Assembly: GCF_016632365.1 (NCBI RefSeq) | Contig: NZ_JAEPBH010000008.1 | Coordinates: 34,057-98,056 of the forward strand | DNA length: 64,000 nt | Source of the DNA: Tenebrionibacter intestinalis | GTDB lineage: Bacteria; Pseudomonadota; Gammaproteobacteria; Enterobacterales; Enterobacteriaceae | Direction of reading: 5' to 3' | Shown: in pieces, positions 40,198 to 50,770 of the stretch | How the letters are laid out: each line of letters begins with the position of its first letter | Position numbering within the stretch: the first letter of the stretch is position 1 | Position numbers and translations under genes: made by a program | The notes under the pieces: model-generated | What the model was told of the DNA's origin: nothing | Seen by the model: only the letters and a program-made list of their open reading frames with translations | Database searches by the model: none

Positions 40198-41652
40198 GTG
40201 TCTGAATTGTCCCAACTCTCTCCGCAACCGCTGTGGAATATTTTTGCCAAAATCTGTTCCATTCCTCATCCCTCCTACCATGAAGAAGCGCTGGCGCAGC
40301 ACGTGCTTAGCTGGGCTAAAGAGAAAGGGCTGCATACGGAGCGCGACCAGGTCGGCAATATCCTGATTCGTAAACCCGCCACGCCAGGAATGGAAAACCG
40401 CAAGCCGGTCGCGTTACAGGCGCACCTTGATATGGTGGCGCAGAAAAATAATGATACCGTTCACGATTTTACCCGGGATCCGATTCAACCGTGGATCGAT
40501 GGCGAGTGGGTTAAAGCGCGTGGCACCACGCTTGGCGCGGACAACGGTATTGGCATGGCCTCGGCGCTGGCGGTACTCTGCGATGACAGCGTACAGCACG
40601 GCCCGCTGGAAGTGCTGCTGACCATGACCGAAGAAGCGGGGATGGAAGGCGCGTTTGGCCTGAAACCCCACTGGCTTGAGGCCGATATTCTGATCAATAC
40701 CGATTCTGAAGAAGAAGGCGAGATTTACATGGGCTGCGCGGGCGGCGTTGACGCCATCACCACCCTACCGCTGACGCGTGAAGCGCTCCCGGCGGGTTTT
40801 CAGACCTGTAAACTGACTATCAAAGGCCTTAAAGGCGGCCATTCCGGCGCAGAGATCCATCTTGGCCTTGGCAACGCCAATAAACTGCTGGCGCGTTTTC
40901 TAAAAGAACAAGCGGCGCTGGCGCTGCGCCTTGTAGATTTCAACGGCGGTACGCTGCGTAACGCTATTCCACGCGAAGCCTTCGCTATCGTGGCCGTTGC
41001 AGCCGACAAGTTCGATACGCTGAAAGCACAGCTTGCTCGTTATCAGGCCGTACTGGAAAACGAACTGGCGGCAAAAGAGAAAAACCTGACGCTGTCGCTT
41101 GAAGCCGTCGAAACACAGCTTCAACCGCTGACGGCAAAAAGCGGCAATACGCTGGTCAATCTGCTCAACGCTACGCCAAACGGCGTTATCCGTAACTCTG
41201 ATGTAATGAAAGGCGTAGTGGAAACGTCGCTGAACCTGGGCATTGTGACAACCCATGAAAGCAAGGCGGAAATTATCTGTCTTATCCGCTCGCTTATCGA
41301 CAGTGGTAAAGACGCGCTGGCAGGCGCCCTGCAGTCGCTGGGCGAGCTGGCTGGCGCGCAGGTAGAGGTGAAAGGCAGCTACCCGGGCTGGCAGCCGGAC
41401 GACAAGTCCCCGGTGATGAAGCTGGTGCGTGAAACTTACAGCACGTTATTTGGCAAGACACCGAATATTCAGGTGATCCACGCAGGCCTGGAGTGCGGAC
41501 TGTTTAAGAAGCCCTATCCGAATATGGATATGGTTTCTATCGGCCCGACCATTACCGGCCCGCACTCGCCGGATGAGCAGGTAAATATCGAAAGCGTCGG
41601 CCAGTACTGGACGCTGCTGACCGCGCTGCTCAAGGCCATTCCGGCAAAATAA
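40198..41652 (+). CDS. pepD: Cytosol non-specific dipeptidase (aminoacyl-histidine dipeptidase)
   Basis: M20C metallopeptidase cutting Xaa-His and other dipeptides. Starts at GTG 40198 (CAGGAGATGTATC upstream), 484 residues: (M)SELSQLSPQPLWNIFAKICS. Metal ligands: ALQAHLDMVAQ, TTLGADNGIGMASALAVL, MTEEAGMEGAFGL and INTDSEEEGEIYMGCAGG. Late His in IGPTITGPHSPDEQVNIE. The frame is open upstream to 39994, but that overlaps the gpt promoter region and lacks homology. Confidence 0.97.
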   Translation: MSELSQLSPQPLWNIFAKICSIPHPSYHEEALAQHVLSWAKEKGLHTERDQVGNILIRKPATPGMENRKPVALQAHLDMVAQKNNDTVHDFTRDPIQPWIDGEWVKARGTTLGADNGIGMASALAVLCDDSVQHGPLEVLLTMTEEAGMEGAFGLKPHWLEADILINTDSEEEGEIYMGCAGGVDAITTLPLTREALPAGFQTCKLTIKGLKGGHSGAEIHLGLGNANKLLARFLKEQAALALRLVDFNGGTLRNAIPREAFAIVAVAADKFDTLKAQLARYQAVLENELAAKEKNLTLSLEAVETQLQPLTAKSGNTLVNLLNATPNGVIRNSDVMKGVVETSLNLGIVTTHESKAEIICLIRSLIDSGKDALAGALQSLGELAGAQVEVKGSYPGWQPDDKSPVMKLVRETYSTLFGKTPNIQVIHAGLECGLFKKPYPNMDMVSIGPTITGPHSPDEQVNIESVGQYWTLLTALLKAIPAK

Positions 41653-41842
41653 CGTAAGCTATAGCGGCCTTTCGGAAAGCGGGCTTAACTGGCAAACCGG
41701 GGGCCGTTTTTTGTAACCGGTCATAATCCCACTCCGTGGGCATGGCCGACGACAGCATGCCGTTCAGATCCGGGTAGTAACGCATACGGCTCCTCTTCCC
41801 GTTTCGGGGCGCCGACGACGCGCGTTTATAAAAAGCGCGTCG

Positions 41843-42901
41843 TTATAACCCCAACACCAGTTGACGCTCAAGCTGCGGATCGAGCAGCGTCACATGCAGG
41901 CCTACCAGCCGCACGCCGCGCTTGCCGCGCCGCGCCTCCCAGGCCTTCCGCGCGGTTGCGATAAGATCGTCTCTGTTCAGCCGCGGCCAAACGTGCTCCT
42001 GTGTGGTCAACTGGAAATCATTAAATTTCAGTTTCACGCCCTGACGAGCGATAAGCAGGTTCGGCTGCACTTTTGCCAGCCGCCGTTCCAGCTCCGGATA
42101 AAGGCGCTCAATAATGATGGCTTCGCACTCTTCCCAGCGGTGAATATCTTCCGCCAGCGTGCGCTCCACACCCACCGATTTACGCAAGCGCTCGCTGCAT
42201 ACTTCGCGCTCATCAATACCGTGGCTGCGCTCCCACAGCACGCGGCCAAATTTACCAAAGCGTTTGAGCAGGTTCGCCAGGTCGCTATTTTGCACATCCG
42301 CGCAGGTTCGCAGCCCTGCCTCTTCAAGCCGCGCTGCCGTTACTCTTCCGACGCCGGGGATTTTGCCCAGCGGCAGCGTAAGCAAAAAACCGGGCATAGC
42401 TTCAGGCGTAATCACAAACTGGCCGTTCGGCTTATTCAAATCGGAGGCGATTTTCGCCAGAAATTTAATGGGCGCAACGCCCGCCGAAGCGGTAAGCCGC
42501 AGCTCGTGAAAAATAGTAGAACGAATTTCCTGAGCAATCAGCGTCGCCGAACCACGGCAATGTATGCTATCGGTTACGTCCAGATAGGCTTCATCAAGCG
42601 ACAGCGGTTCGATACGATCGGTATAGCGGGAGAAGATCTTACGAATATGTACAGAGGCTTCTTTATAAGCGTCAAAGCGCCCCGGCAGCAACGTCAGGTG
42701 CGGACAAAGCCGCAGGGCAGTAGCGGTAGGCATAGCGCTGCGTACGCCGTATTTACGCGCAGGGTAGTTGGCGGTGCTGATAACGCCGCGCCGCTCGCGG
42801 CTGCCGCCGACGGCCAGCGGTATATCGCGCAGCGCCGGGTTATCACGCATCTCGACGGCTGCGTAAAAGCAATCCATATCGACATGAATAATTTTGCGCA
42901 T
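41843..42901 (-). CDS. dinB: DNA polymerase IV
   Basis: Y-family translesion polymerase induced by SOS. From ATG at 42901 it is 352 residues (E. coli 351): MRKIIHVDMDCFYAAVEMRD. Catalytic acids: DMDCFYAAVE and IEPLSLDEAYLDVT. Helix-hairpin-helix: GKIPGVGRVTAARLEEAGLR. Little-finger domain from about residue 240. The tail LLDPQLERQLVLGL resembles the beta-clamp-binding end. A LexA box sits 19 bp upstream. Confidence 0.97.
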   Translation of the reverse strand: MRKIIHVDMDCFYAAVEMRDNPALRDIPLAVGGSRERRGVISTANYPARKYGVRSAMPTATALRLCPHLTLLPGRFDAYKEASVHIRKIFSRYTDRIEPLSLDEAYLDVTDSIHCRGSATLIAQEIRSTIFHELRLTASAGVAPIKFLAKIASDLNKPNGQFVITPEAMPGFLLTLPLGKIPGVGRVTAARLEEAGLRTCADVQNSDLANLLKRFGKFGRVLWERSHGIDEREVCSERLRKSVGVERTLAEDIHRWEECEAIIIERLYPELERRLAKVQPNLLIARQGVKLKFNDFQLTTQEHVWPRLNRDDLIATARKAWEARRGKRGVRLVGLHVTLLDPQLERQLVLGL

Positions 42902-42919
42902 ATGCCAGCAACCCTGAAA

Positions 42920-42935
42920 CTGTATAAATATACAG
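42920..42935. promoter_or_regulatory. LexA (SOS) box of dinB
   Basis: CTGTATAAATATACAG matches the SOS consensus CTG-N10-CAG with the AT-rich centre. It lies between dinB and the divergent membrane-protein gene. Confidence 0.9.
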
Positions 42936-43076
42936 CATAACAAATTTTGCATTGTATGCAATGCCCCTGCCCACAAATTCGGGCTTTACACCGCAGCAAA
43001 AAACCAGGATAAAGCATCCCTTCAGCGATAAATCCGGGCAAAACCGCACTCTAATCAACAAACACATGGACGCGTG

Positions 43077-43433
43077 ATGGCAAGTTTAATAAGCGAAGAA
43101 AGCAGCAAGCCAAACAATTTCTGGTGCTGGCTGCTTATCCTTTATCCCTTTTTGATGAGCTTTACGGGTATTGAGCTTGAATATATTTTCATCGCGGCGC
43201 TGCAGTTGGCGGCCTCAATGATATTCATTACGCTGGATCGCCGGGCGCTGGCTAACGCAGGGCTGCGCTCTCCACACCCGCTGTGGGGCATACTGTTCTT
43301 TCCCGTTTATTTATGGAAACGGGAAAATATTCTCGGCAGGCGCTGGAAACCAATGTTTTTGATTTTTACAGGCGCTTATACGCTGTATTTAGCGCTTATC
43401 TTCCCGTATCTTTCCAGCATACGTATTTTGTGA
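43077..43433 (+). CDS. Small membrane protein of unknown function
   Basis: 118 residues from ATG at 43077. After a polar N-terminus (MASLISEESSKPNNFW) come about three or four hydrophobic segments: CWLLILYPFLMSFTGIELEY, FIAALQLAASMIFITLD, GILFFPVYLWKREN and FLIFTGAYTLYLALIFPYLS. Not assigned to a family. It diverges from dinB, about 140 bp from the LexA box, and lies next to the nqr operon, reading toward it. A link to SOS is only positional. Confidence 0.75.
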   Translation: MASLISEESSKPNNFWCWLLILYPFLMSFTGIELEYIFIAALQLAASMIFITLDRRALANAGLRSPHPLWGILFFPVYLWKRENILGRRWKPMFLIFTGAYTLYLALIFPYLSSIRIL

Positions 43434-43534
43434 TAGTGCGTGCGGCAAAGCGGGCCGCAGGGGGGCCGCTCACCTGAAGTTTCCTTTGTCATCGGGCTTT
43501 AAGTGAACGGCCCCTTAACTTCGCCTGCCCAGCA

Positions 43535-43560
43535 TCGCCTGCAGGGCGCCGTTTTTTTAC
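43535..43560 (+). terminator. Likely terminator of the small membrane protein gene
   Basis: CGCC/GGCG stem with loop TGCAG, then CCG and seven T (about 43551-43558). It is convergent with nqrM. Confidence 0.4.
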
Positions 43561-43772
43561 AGGATGCGTTTTTGGTTTAACTTCTCTTCCCGCGCCATGC
43601 GCGCCTTACGGGCATCACACGGTTCAGGGCAGTCGCAAACTTTTTCAAGCCCCAGCGAACCGATGCCGCCGCAGCTCCCTTGCAGCGTTTTTCGCCGCAG
43701 CATATAGCCCAGCGACATCCCCAGAATAACCAGCCCAAAGACCGCAAACGTCGCCAGGAATACCGTTACCAT
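43557..43772 (-). CDS. nqrM: Na+-NQR maturation protein NqrM
   Basis: 71 residues. One membrane helix (VFLATFAVFGLVILGMSLGY) is followed by a Cys-rich cytosolic part: GSCGGIGSLGLEKVCDCPEP with a final Cys (four Cys in total). NqrM is needed to place the [2Fe-2S]/iron centre in the NqrDE part of Na+-NQR. It starts 11 bp after nqrF. In many genomes apbE lies between nqrF and nqrM; here it does not. Confidence 0.92.
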   Translation of the reverse strand: MVTVFLATFAVFGLVILGMSLGYMLRRKTLQGSCGGIGSLGLEKVCDCPEPCDARKARMAREEKLNQKRIL

Positions 43773-43783
43773 ACGCGCCTCCG

Positions 43784-45007
43784 TTAGCCGCCAAAGTCGT
43801 CGAGCAGGATATTTTCATCCTCCACGCCGAGATCTTTAAGCATCTTAATTACCGCCGCATTCATCATCGGCGGCCCGCACATGTAAAATTCGCAGTCCTC
43901 CGGCGCCGGATGGTCGCACAGATAGTTGTCATACAACACGTTATGGATAAAGCCCGTGTACCCCGTCCAGTTATCTTCCGGGAGCGGCTCAGAGAGCGCG
44001 ATATGGAAGGTAAAGTTCGGGTTTTCACGCGCCAGTTGTTCAAACTCTTCCTGATAGAACATTTCGCGCAGCGAACGAGCGCCGTACCAGAAAGTGATTT
44101 TACGGTGCGTCTTCAGGCGCTTAAGCTGATCGAAAATATGTGAACGCATCGGCGCCATCCCCGCGCCACCGCCCACAAACACCATTTCCGCCTGCGTTTC
44201 TTTTGCAAAGAACTCGCCAAATGGACCGGAAATGGTCACCTTGTCGCCCGGCTTCAGCGACCAGATATAAGAGGACATCACTCCCGGCGGCGCATTCGGC
44301 ACACCCGGCGGCGGCGTAGCGATGCGCACATTAAGCATAATGATGCCCGTTTCTTCCGGATAGTTCGCCATTGAATACGCGCGCACGCACGGCTCTTTTA
44401 CGACAGAGCGAAAGCGGAACAGGTTGAATTTATCCCAGTCGGAGCGGTAGGCCTCAGGCACGTCGAAATCGGCATAGTCCACGGTGTGCGGACCGCATTC
44501 AATCTGAATGTAGCCGCCCGCGCGAAACGGTACTACCTCGCCTTGCGGGATTTTCAGCTTCAGCTCTTTAATGAACGTCGCTTTGTTATCATTAGAGATA
44601 ACCTCGCACTCCCACTTTTTGACGCCGAAGATCTCTTCCGACAGCTCAATTTTCATGTTCTGTTTCACCGCCACCTGGCAGGCCAGGCGGCAGCCCTCTT
44701 TGGCCTCAAGCTTAGTGATATGCGCCAGTTCGGTCGGCAGGATTTCACCGCCGCCTTCTTTCACCGTGACTTTACACTGGCCGCAGGAACCGCCGCCGCC
44801 GCAGGCCGAGGGGACAAAAATCCCCTGCCCGCTGAGCGTGTTCAGCAGCTTATCACCCGCCGGCGCGTGGAACTGTTTATCCGCCTCATTGTTAATTTCA
44901 ATAACGATATCGCCAGTGCTGACCAGCCTCGAACGGGCCAACAAAATCATCAAGACCAGCGCCAGAACAATGAGCGTAAACATGGCTACGCCAAGAATAA
45001 TTTCCAT
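43784..45007 (-). CDS. nqrF: Na+-NQR subunit F (NADH-oxidising)
   Basis: Entry subunit: takes electrons from NADH via FAD to a [2Fe-2S] cluster. 407 residues. One N-terminal helix ([20 protein letters not shown]). Ferredoxin domain Cys: [20 protein letters not shown] and [11 protein letters not shown] site: [11 protein letters not shown] and [20 protein letters not shown] site: [20 protein letters not shown] and [20 protein letters not shown]. Starts 12 bp after nqrE. Confidence 0.98.
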   Translation of the reverse strand: MEIILGVAMFTLIVLALVLMILLARSRLVSTGDIVIEINNEADKQFHAPAGDKLLNTLSGQGIFVPSACGGGGSCGQCKVTVKEGGGEILPTELAHITKLEAKEGCRLACQVAVKQNMKIELSEEIFGVKKWECEVISNDNKATFIKELKLKIPQGEVVPFRAGGYIQIECGPHTVDYADFDVPEAYRSDWDKFNLFRFRSVVKEPCVRAYSMANYPEETGIIMLNVRIATPPPGVPNAPPGVMSSYIWSLKPGDKVTISGPFGEFFAKETQAEMVFVGGGAGMAPMRSHIFDQLKRLKTHRKITFWYGARSLREMFYQEEFEQLARENPNFTFHIALSEPLPEDNWTGYTGFIHNVLYDNYLCDHPAPEDCEFYMCGPPMMNAAVIKMLKDLGVEDENILLDDFGG

Positions 45008-45019
45008 ATCGAACCGCCC

Positions 45020-45616
45020 TTATAACTGCACACCGGAGAAGGACATAAAGCCCAGCGCCATAAGCCCGGTAGTGATAAATGTAATCCCCAGCCCGCGCAG
45101 GCCAACCGGAACATTAGCGTATTTAAGCCTCTCACGGATCCCCGCCAGCGCAACAATAGCCAGCATCCATCCGATGCCGGAGCCAAAGGCGTATACCACG
45201 GATTCAGGGAAGTTGTAATCTCGCTGCACCATAAACGACACACAGCCAAAAATGGCGCAGTTTACGGCAATAAGCGGCAGGAAAATCCCGAGCGCGTGAT
45301 ACAACGAAGGGAAGAAGCGATCCAGCACCATCTCCAGTATCTGTACCAGCGCCGCAATCACGCCAATAAAGGTAATGAAGTTGAGAAAGCTCAAATCCAC
45401 GCCTTCGACAAGCGCGCCGTCGCGCAGCACCAGGTTATAAACCAGGTTATTGACCGGCAGCGAAATGCCGAGTACCAGCGTGACCGTCAGGCCCAGACCA
45501 AATGCGGTGGAGACTTTTTTAGACACCGCCAGCAGCGTACACATGCCGAGGAAGAAGGCCAGCGCCATGTTCTCCACGAACACAGATCTCACAAAAAGAC
45601 TGATGTAATAAGCCAT
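45020..45616 (-). CDS. nqrE: Na+-NQR subunit E
   Basis: Six-helix membrane subunit, paralogous to NqrD, with which it coordinates an iron centre in the membrane. 198 residues: [40 protein letters not shown] and [20 protein letters not shown]. The conserved Cys in GMCTLLAVS and VNCAIFG are present. Three bp after nqrD. Confidence 0.97.
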   Translation of the reverse strand: MAYYISLFVRSVFVENMALAFFLGMCTLLAVSKKVSTAFGLGLTVTLVLGISLPVNNLVYNLVLRDGALVEGVDLSFLNFITFIGVIAALVQILEMVLDRFFPSLYHALGIFLPLIAVNCAIFGCVSFMVQRDYNFPESVVYAFGSGIGWMLAIVALAGIRERLKYANVPVGLRGLGITFITTGLMALGFMSFSGVQL

Positions 45617-45619
45617 TCG

Positions 45620-46258
45620 TTACTCCTTCTCCTGCTGTTCGGGCCGAAGAGTACGCAGGCCCCAAATCAGCATGCCGATCAGGAAGAACGCGCTTGGCGC
45701 CAGCAGAAACAGGCCGTTTGGCAGATACCAGCCGCCGTTTTGCACGGTTTCCATCACGGTGACGCCAAACAGCTTGCCGCTGCCGATGAGTTCACGAACA
45801 AAACCCACTATCATCAGGACTGCGCCATAGCCAAGGCCGTTGCCGATACCGTCCATAAAGCTCGCCAGCGGCGGCGCCTTCATGGCGTAAGCCTCGGCGC
45901 GCCCCATCACGATACAGTTAGTGATAATCAGGCCGACAAACACCGAAAGCTGTTTGGAAGCCTCGTAGGCGAAGGCGCGCAGCAACTGATCCACCACTAT
46001 CACCAGCGAGGCGATAATCGTCATCTGCACAATAATGCGCACGCTATTTGGAATATGGTGGCGAATCAAGGAGATAAACATGCTGGAAAACGCGGTAACC
46101 AGCGTGACCGATATCGCCATAACAAACGCCGTTTCCAGTTTGGTCGTGACCGCCAGCGCGGAACAAACCCCAAGTATTTGTAGCGCGATTGGGTTATTGG
46201 CAATCAGCGGGCTGACCAACAGCCGCCTGAATGTTTTTATGTTGCTCATTTCAGCCAT
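45620..46258 (-). CDS. nqrD: Na+-NQR subunit D
   Basis: Six-helix membrane subunit paired with NqrE. 212 residues. Conserved Cys in [18 protein letters not shown] and [19 protein letters not shown], the paired iron ligands. C-terminal [20 protein letters not shown]. It overlaps the nqrC stop by 8 bp. Confidence 0.97.
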   Translation of the reverse strand: MAEMSNIKTFRRLLVSPLIANNPIALQILGVCSALAVTTKLETAFVMAISVTLVTAFSSMFISLIRHHIPNSVRIIVQMTIIASLVIVVDQLLRAFAYEASKQLSVFVGLIITNCIVMGRAEAYAMKAPPLASFMDGIGNGLGYGAVLMIVGFVRELIGSGKLFGVTVMETVQNGGWYLPNGLFLLAPSAFFLIGMLIWGLRTLRPEQQEKE

Positions 46259-47045
46259 TGTTGAGCGCTCCTTCTCGAACCTGCTTCAGAAAAGGGCCAA
46301 ATCCCAGTTCGCCCATCCAGAATTCAAAACTGTGCTGCACGCCTTTGGAAGTGAGCGTCGCGCCAGACAGGCCGTCGACCTCATAGGCGCTGCCTGCGCG
46401 CGCGCGCCCTTTCACCACGCGAATAGACGGCCTGCCGTTTTCATCGACCACCTGTTTACCGGCAAACAGCTTCAGCCAGTTGGGGTTTTCAATCTCACCC
46501 CCCAGGCCCGGCGTTTCACCGTGGTCGTAGTAGGTCATGCCGCGAATGGTGCGTCCGTCTGTTTCCAGCGCCACAAACGCATACATCACCGACCACAGGC
46601 CGTTGCCGTAAATGGGCAAAATCAGCTCTTTCACCTTTGTCTGATGCTCATCATGCACCAGCCAGACCTCGGCGATATTGGCGCGACGCTTAATGCCCGC
46701 CGGGTCCTGCTGCGCAGTTAGCGTCAGGCTTTGTTCCGGATCGCGCAGCGCCTGCGCTTCGTTGAATGCGGCCGGATCTTTGTCCAGAATATCGCCGCTT
46801 TGCAGATCCACCAGGCGCGCGCTAATACGCTTGCTGAATACGGCCTGCACCTCATCGCTGGACATGCCCGGCTGCATTAACCCGGCAACGCTCAGAATGT
46901 TGCGCTGTTTATCCAGCTCGCGCTGTTCATGCTGGCGAGATTTAAGCCCTACCGCCGCGCCCGATACGATGACTGAGCAAACAAGGCAAAGCACCAGCAC
47001 CACCAGCAACGTTTTGCCCGTGCTGTCATTTCCTTTATTAGCCAC
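46251..47045 (-). CDS. nqrC: Na+-NQR subunit C (FMN-bound)
   Basis: Periplasm-facing subunit with covalently bound FMN. From GTG at 47045 (GGAGGAAG upstream) it is 264 residues: (M)[20 protein letters not shown], a single membrane helix, then the FMN domain. The flavinylation motif SGAT is in [20 protein letters not shown]. The longer open frame upstream lies within nqrB and is rejected; the true start overlaps the nqrB stop by 8 bp. Confidence 0.97.
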   Translation of the reverse strand: MANKGNDSTGKTLLVVLVLCLVCSVIVSGAAVGLKSRQHEQRELDKQRNILSVAGLMQPGMSSDEVQAVFSKRISARLVDLQSGDILDKDPAAFNEAQALRDPEQSLTLTAQQDPAGIKRRANIAEVWLVHDEHQTKVKELILPIYGNGLWSVMYAFVALETDGRTIRGMTYYDHGETPGLGGEIENPNWLKLFAGKQVVDENGRPSIRVVKGRARAGSAYEVDGLSGATLTSKGVQHSFEFWMGELGFGPFLKQVREGALNNG

Positions 47046-48276
47046 GCAACTTCCTCCGCTTAATGTTGGCCTGCACCACCAGGTAATCGAACAGCGGCGC
47101 GAAGAGGTTGGCAAACAAAATCGCCAGCATCATGCCTTCCGGGTAGGCGGGGTTAACGACGCGAATCAGCACGCACATCGCGCCAATCAATACGCCATAG
47201 CTCCATTTTCCTTTATTGGTAAACGCAGCGGAAACCGGGTCGGTCGCCATAAACATCATGCCGAAAGCAAAACCGCCAAGCACCAGATGCCAGTACCACG
47301 GCATAGCGAACATGGGGTTCGTGTCGGAGCCAATCAGATTGAACAGCGTCGCTGTGGCGATCATCCCCAGCATGACGCCTGCTACGATGCGCCAGGAGGC
47401 GATGCGGCCAAAAATGATAACGGCGCCGCCGAGCAGGATCATCAGCGTAGAGACTTCCCCTATCGAGCCGGGGATGTTGCCAAGGAAGGCGTCCATCCAG
47501 GCAACCGGCTGGCCGGTGGCCACGTTAATTAGCGCCTCGCCGCCGTTGCTCGCCCACTGGGAAAGCGGAGTCGCGCCGGAGAAGCCGTCGGCGGCCGTCC
47601 ACACCAGGTCGCCCGAAATCTGCGCCGGATAGGCAAAAAACAAAAAGGCGCGTCCGGCCAGCGCCGGGTTAAGGAAGTTGCGGCCCGTGCCGCCAAATAC
47701 TTCTTTGGCGATAACCACGCCAAAGCTGATGCCCATTGCCGCCTGCCACAGCGGCAGTGTCGGCGGCACAATAAGCGCAAAGAGAATGGAAGTGACAAAG
47801 AAGCCTTCGTTTATCTCATGCTTACGCACAATCGCAAACAGCACCTCCCAAAACCCGCCGACCAAAAATACCACCAGGTAGATCGGCGCAAACCAGATAG
47901 CGCCGAGCGTCATCATGCTAAGCCAACCTGCCTCGGCGGTGAAGTTCACCCCCAGCCACTGCGCCAACCGCCAGTGCCAGTCACCGGCTAATACCTGTTG
48001 CAGCCGATCCGCATCGTAGAGATTATTGAGCGCCGAGAGGCTTTCATGACCAACGTTGTACATGCCCCAGAACATCGCCGGGAACACGGCCAGCCACACC
48101 AGAATCATCATGCGTTTGAGATCGATTGCGTCGCGCACATGAGAAGCGCCGCGCGTGACCTGGCCCGGCGTGTAAAACAGCGTAGCCGTGGCTTCAAACA
48201 GCGGATAGTACTTCGCCAGCCTGCCGCTACCGGTAAAGTGCGGCTCTATTTTTTCGAAAAAATGCTTTAACCCCAT
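47038..48276 (-). CDS. nqrB: Na+-NQR subunit B (FMN, riboflavin, Na+ path)
   Basis: Main membrane subunit; carries covalent FMN, takes part in ubiquinone binding and forms the sodium path. 412 residues. [20 protein letters not shown] is followed by about ten helices. FMN attachment motif [20 protein letters not shown]. Conserved: [20 protein letters not shown] and [20 protein letters not shown]. Three bp after nqrA. Confidence 0.97.
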   Translation of the reverse strand: MGLKHFFEKIEPHFTGSGRLAKYYPLFEATATLFYTPGQVTRGASHVRDAIDLKRMMILVWLAVFPAMFWGMYNVGHESLSALNNLYDADRLQQVLAGDWHWRLAQWLGVNFTAEAGWLSMMTLGAIWFAPIYLVVFLVGGFWEVLFAIVRKHEINEGFFVTSILFALIVPPTLPLWQAAMGISFGVVIAKEVFGGTGRNFLNPALAGRAFLFFAYPAQISGDLVWTAADGFSGATPLSQWASNGGEALINVATGQPVAWMDAFLGNIPGSIGEVSTLMILLGGAVIIFGRIASWRIVAGVMLGMIATATLFNLIGSDTNPMFAMPWYWHLVLGGFAFGMMFMATDPVSAAFTNKGKWSYGVLIGAMCVLIRVVNPAYPEGMMLAILFANLFAPLFDYLVVQANIKRRKLRG

Positions 48277-48279
48277 TGC

Positions 48280-49623
48280 TTACCCTTCCTGCTCAATGCG
48301 CGTTAATACGTCGCGCAATACCGGGCCATATTCATATTTACCAGGACAGACGTAGGTACACAGCGCCAGGTCTTCCTCATCCAGCTCCAGGCAACCCAAC
48401 GCCTGCGCGCTATCGGTATCGCCCACCAGCAGATCGCGTAACAGTACGGTAGGCAGGATATCCAGCGGCATCACGCGTTCGTAGTTGCCAACAGGCACCA
48501 TCGCGCGCTCGCCGCCGTGGGTGTCGGTGGTAAAGTGAAACAGTCGGCGTTTCAGGAAATGCCCAAGCGTCGTGCGGGTAACAGAAAATTTGTCTTTCCC
48601 CGGCATCGCCCAACCAAACAGCGCTTTTTCGCGCCCTTCCGTTAACGCTGTAATTTGCAGATGGAAGCGGCCAAGGAATGCATGGGGGCCGCACGCCTGA
48701 ACGCCGCTTAGCACGGAGCCGGAAATGACGCGGTTTTCACCGTCGCGCAATTCGCCTTCGATCAGTTCTTCAATGGATGCGCCAAGCTGAGTGCGCAACA
48801 GGCGCGGTTTTTTTACCTGCGGGCCGCCGAGCGCGATAACGCGCTCTGTCCACAGTTCGCCATCCACCATCAGTTTGCCGATTGCGATAACGTCCTGGTA
48901 GTTGAGATGCCAAACCTGCTTATGCAGGCCGACCGGTTCAAGGAAGTGAATATGGGTGCCCGGCAGCCCGGCGGGATGCGGGCCGGCAAATTCATTAAAC
49001 GTGACCTGCGGCTGCGGATGGCCGCCCAGTTTACCGCCGCTGGCCTGGCAAACGTGTACTTTGCCCTGCGTCAGACGCGTAAGCACCGTCAGCCCGGCAT
49101 CAAACATGGCGCGCTGCGCGTGAATAATCGGCTGTGGATCGGCGGCCAGCGGGTTAGTATCCATCGCAGTAACGAAAATCGCGGCGGGTACGCTGCCAGG
49201 TACCGGCGCTTTACTGAACGGACGCGTGCGCAGGGCCGTCCAGAGCCCGGAAGCCAGAAGCTGGCGCATGACGGCATCGCGCGGCAGTGTTTCCAGCTCC
49301 TCAACGCTGTGGCGAGCAAAATCAACCTGTTCATCGCCGCTTACGGCAATGACCAACGACTGTAACACACGGCGTTCGCCGCGGTTGATGGCCTCCACCG
49401 TGCCGCTGGCTGGGGCAGTATAAAAAACCCCGGGATTTTTCTTATCTTCAAACAGCGCCTGCCCCTTGCGTACCCGGTCGCCTTGCCGAACCAGCATAGA
49501 GGGGCGCATACCAATATATTCCTCTGCCAACAGCGCAACGCGGCGCGGCGCAGGGCATTTATCAATGCGCTGCTCCGGTACGCCCGCTATCGGCAGATCG
49601 AGCCCTTTTTTAATTTTGATCAT
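48280..49623 (-). CDS. nqrA: Na+-NQR subunit A
   Basis: Peripheral subunit near the quinone site. From ATG at 49623 it is 447 residues: [20 protein letters not shown]. Conserved: [60 protein letters not shown] and the C-terminal [20 protein letters not shown]. The longer open frame to 49818 has no homology. First gene of the nqrABCDEF-nqrM operon. Confidence 0.97.
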   Translation of the reverse strand: MIKIKKGLDLPIAGVPEQRIDKCPAPRRVALLAEEYIGMRPSMLVRQGDRVRKGQALFEDKKNPGVFYTAPASGTVEAINRGERRVLQSLVIAVSGDEQVDFARHSVEELETLPRDAVMRQLLASGLWTALRTRPFSKAPVPGSVPAAIFVTAMDTNPLAADPQPIIHAQRAMFDAGLTVLTRLTQGKVHVCQASGGKLGGHPQPQVTFNEFAGPHPAGLPGTHIHFLEPVGLHKQVWHLNYQDVIAIGKLMVDGELWTERVIALGGPQVKKPRLLRTQLGASIEELIEGELRDGENRVISGSVLSGVQACGPHAFLGRFHLQITALTEGREKALFGWAMPGKDKFSVTRTTLGHFLKRRLFHFTTDTHGGERAMVPVGNYERVMPLDILPTVLLRDLLVGDTDSAQALGCLELDEEDLALCTYVCPGKYEYGPVLRDVLTRIEQEG

Positions 49624-50038
49624 AAGGTTAAGTAAGTATGGATTATTGTTATTACGCCGCAGCATGCGCGACGCCAGAGTGGTATTACTTCCGTTAAACG
49701 GAAAAGGAAAAAGAGGGTACCTGAAGATCCCATAAACCAAACACAGAAATCCCCCTAATTCTTGTCCCTGTATCGTTTTTCGCGCCAATTTTAACATTAA
49801 TTCCCCTGCAAACGGCATAACTACTGTCTACCTGTAGTCAACAATGCGAAGGAAAACGCAACTTTTGGGCAAACGAGGCGAAATAGATTAAAATGCCGCC
49901 GTTATGTAAAACGCCTTTCCTGCGCTTGCGAAAATTACAGGCGGTGATAATGTGAGCGCAAAATTCCAGTGCATTCTGATTCAGGGCCTGTTTACCGCTC
50001 AGGTTTTTTGTTCCCGGTTTATAAAGGAAACCAGTAGT
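49624..50038. other. Divergent promoter region nqrA / yafK
   Basis: About 415 bp without a gene; it should hold both promoters. No specific operator recognised. Confidence 0.4.
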
Positions 50039-50770
50039 ATGCGTACGATCGCGTTGTTTTTTGCGATGCTTCTCCTGCCGTGCATCTCTTATGCCGGCCT
50101 GCTTAGTAGTAATCCTTCCCCGCTGCAGGATAAGCAGCGATTTATGGGCGCTCCGGTCTATATTCAGATTTTTAAAGAAGAACGCACGCTTGAGCTGTGG
50201 GTGAAGTCAGGTGAAAAGTACCAGCTCATGAAAAGCTACAATATCTGTAATTACTCAGGCGGTCTGGGACCGAAGCGGCGCATGGGGGATTATAAAAGCC
50301 CGGAAGGGTTCTATAGCGTAGACCGCAGCCAGCTCAAGCCAGACAGCCGCTTTTATAAAGCCATCAATATCGGCTTTCCGAACGAATTCGACAGGCAAAA
50401 CGGTTACAACGGCAAATATCTGATGATACACGGCGCCTGCGTTTCAGTAGGCTGCTACGCCATGACCGATAACGGCATCGATGAGATTTTTCAATACGTC
50501 ACCGCCGCGTTGGTCTTCGGCCAGCCGCGCGTTGAGGTAAGCATTTATCCGTTTCGTATGAACGACGCCAACATGGCGCGCCACAAACACGCCTATTACG
50601 CCAGCTTCTGGAAACAGTTGAAGCCAGGATATGACTATTTTATGCAGCACAGGCAACCGCCGATGGTCAGCGTGCACAACGGCCAGTATGTCGTCAACGC
50701 CCGGCCTTACGTGAGTAACGGCGGCCAGCCGCTGTTGGCCTCAAACCAGCTTTTCTCCCAGACAAAATAA
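50039..50770 (+). CDS. yafK: L,D-transpeptidase-fold protein YafK (DpaA type)
   Basis: YafK/DpaA releases Braun lipoprotein from peptidoglycan. From ATG at 50039 it is 243 residues with a signal peptide ([19 protein letters not shown]). YkuD domain: [37 protein letters not shown] and the catalytic motif [20 protein letters not shown], Cys in SVGC. E. coli has HGDC at the start of this motif; here it is HGAC. The upstream open frame is not needed. Its 3' end overlaps convergent yafJ by 30 bp. Confidence 0.92.
   Translation: MRTIALFFAMLLLPCISYAGLLSSNPSPLQDKQRFMGAPVYIQIFKEERTLELWVKSGEKYQLMKSYNICNYSGGLGPKRRMGDYKSPEGFYSVDRSQLKPDSRFYKAINIGFPNEFDRQNGYNGKYLMIHGACVSVGCYAMTDNGIDEIFQYVTAALVFGQPRVEVSIYPFRMNDANMARHKHAYYASFWKQLKPGYDYFMQHRQPPMVSVHNGQYVVNARPYVSNGGQPLLASNQLFSQTK

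Noticed and set aside
41861..42940. Long open frame (359 codons) antisense to dinB.
   Set aside because: Shadow of a well-conserved gene; composition follows the complementary codons and no start context or homology is seen.
45296..46183. 295-codon open frame antisense to nqrE/nqrD.
   Set aside because: Gln/His-rich mirror of membrane-protein codons, a typical antisense artefact.
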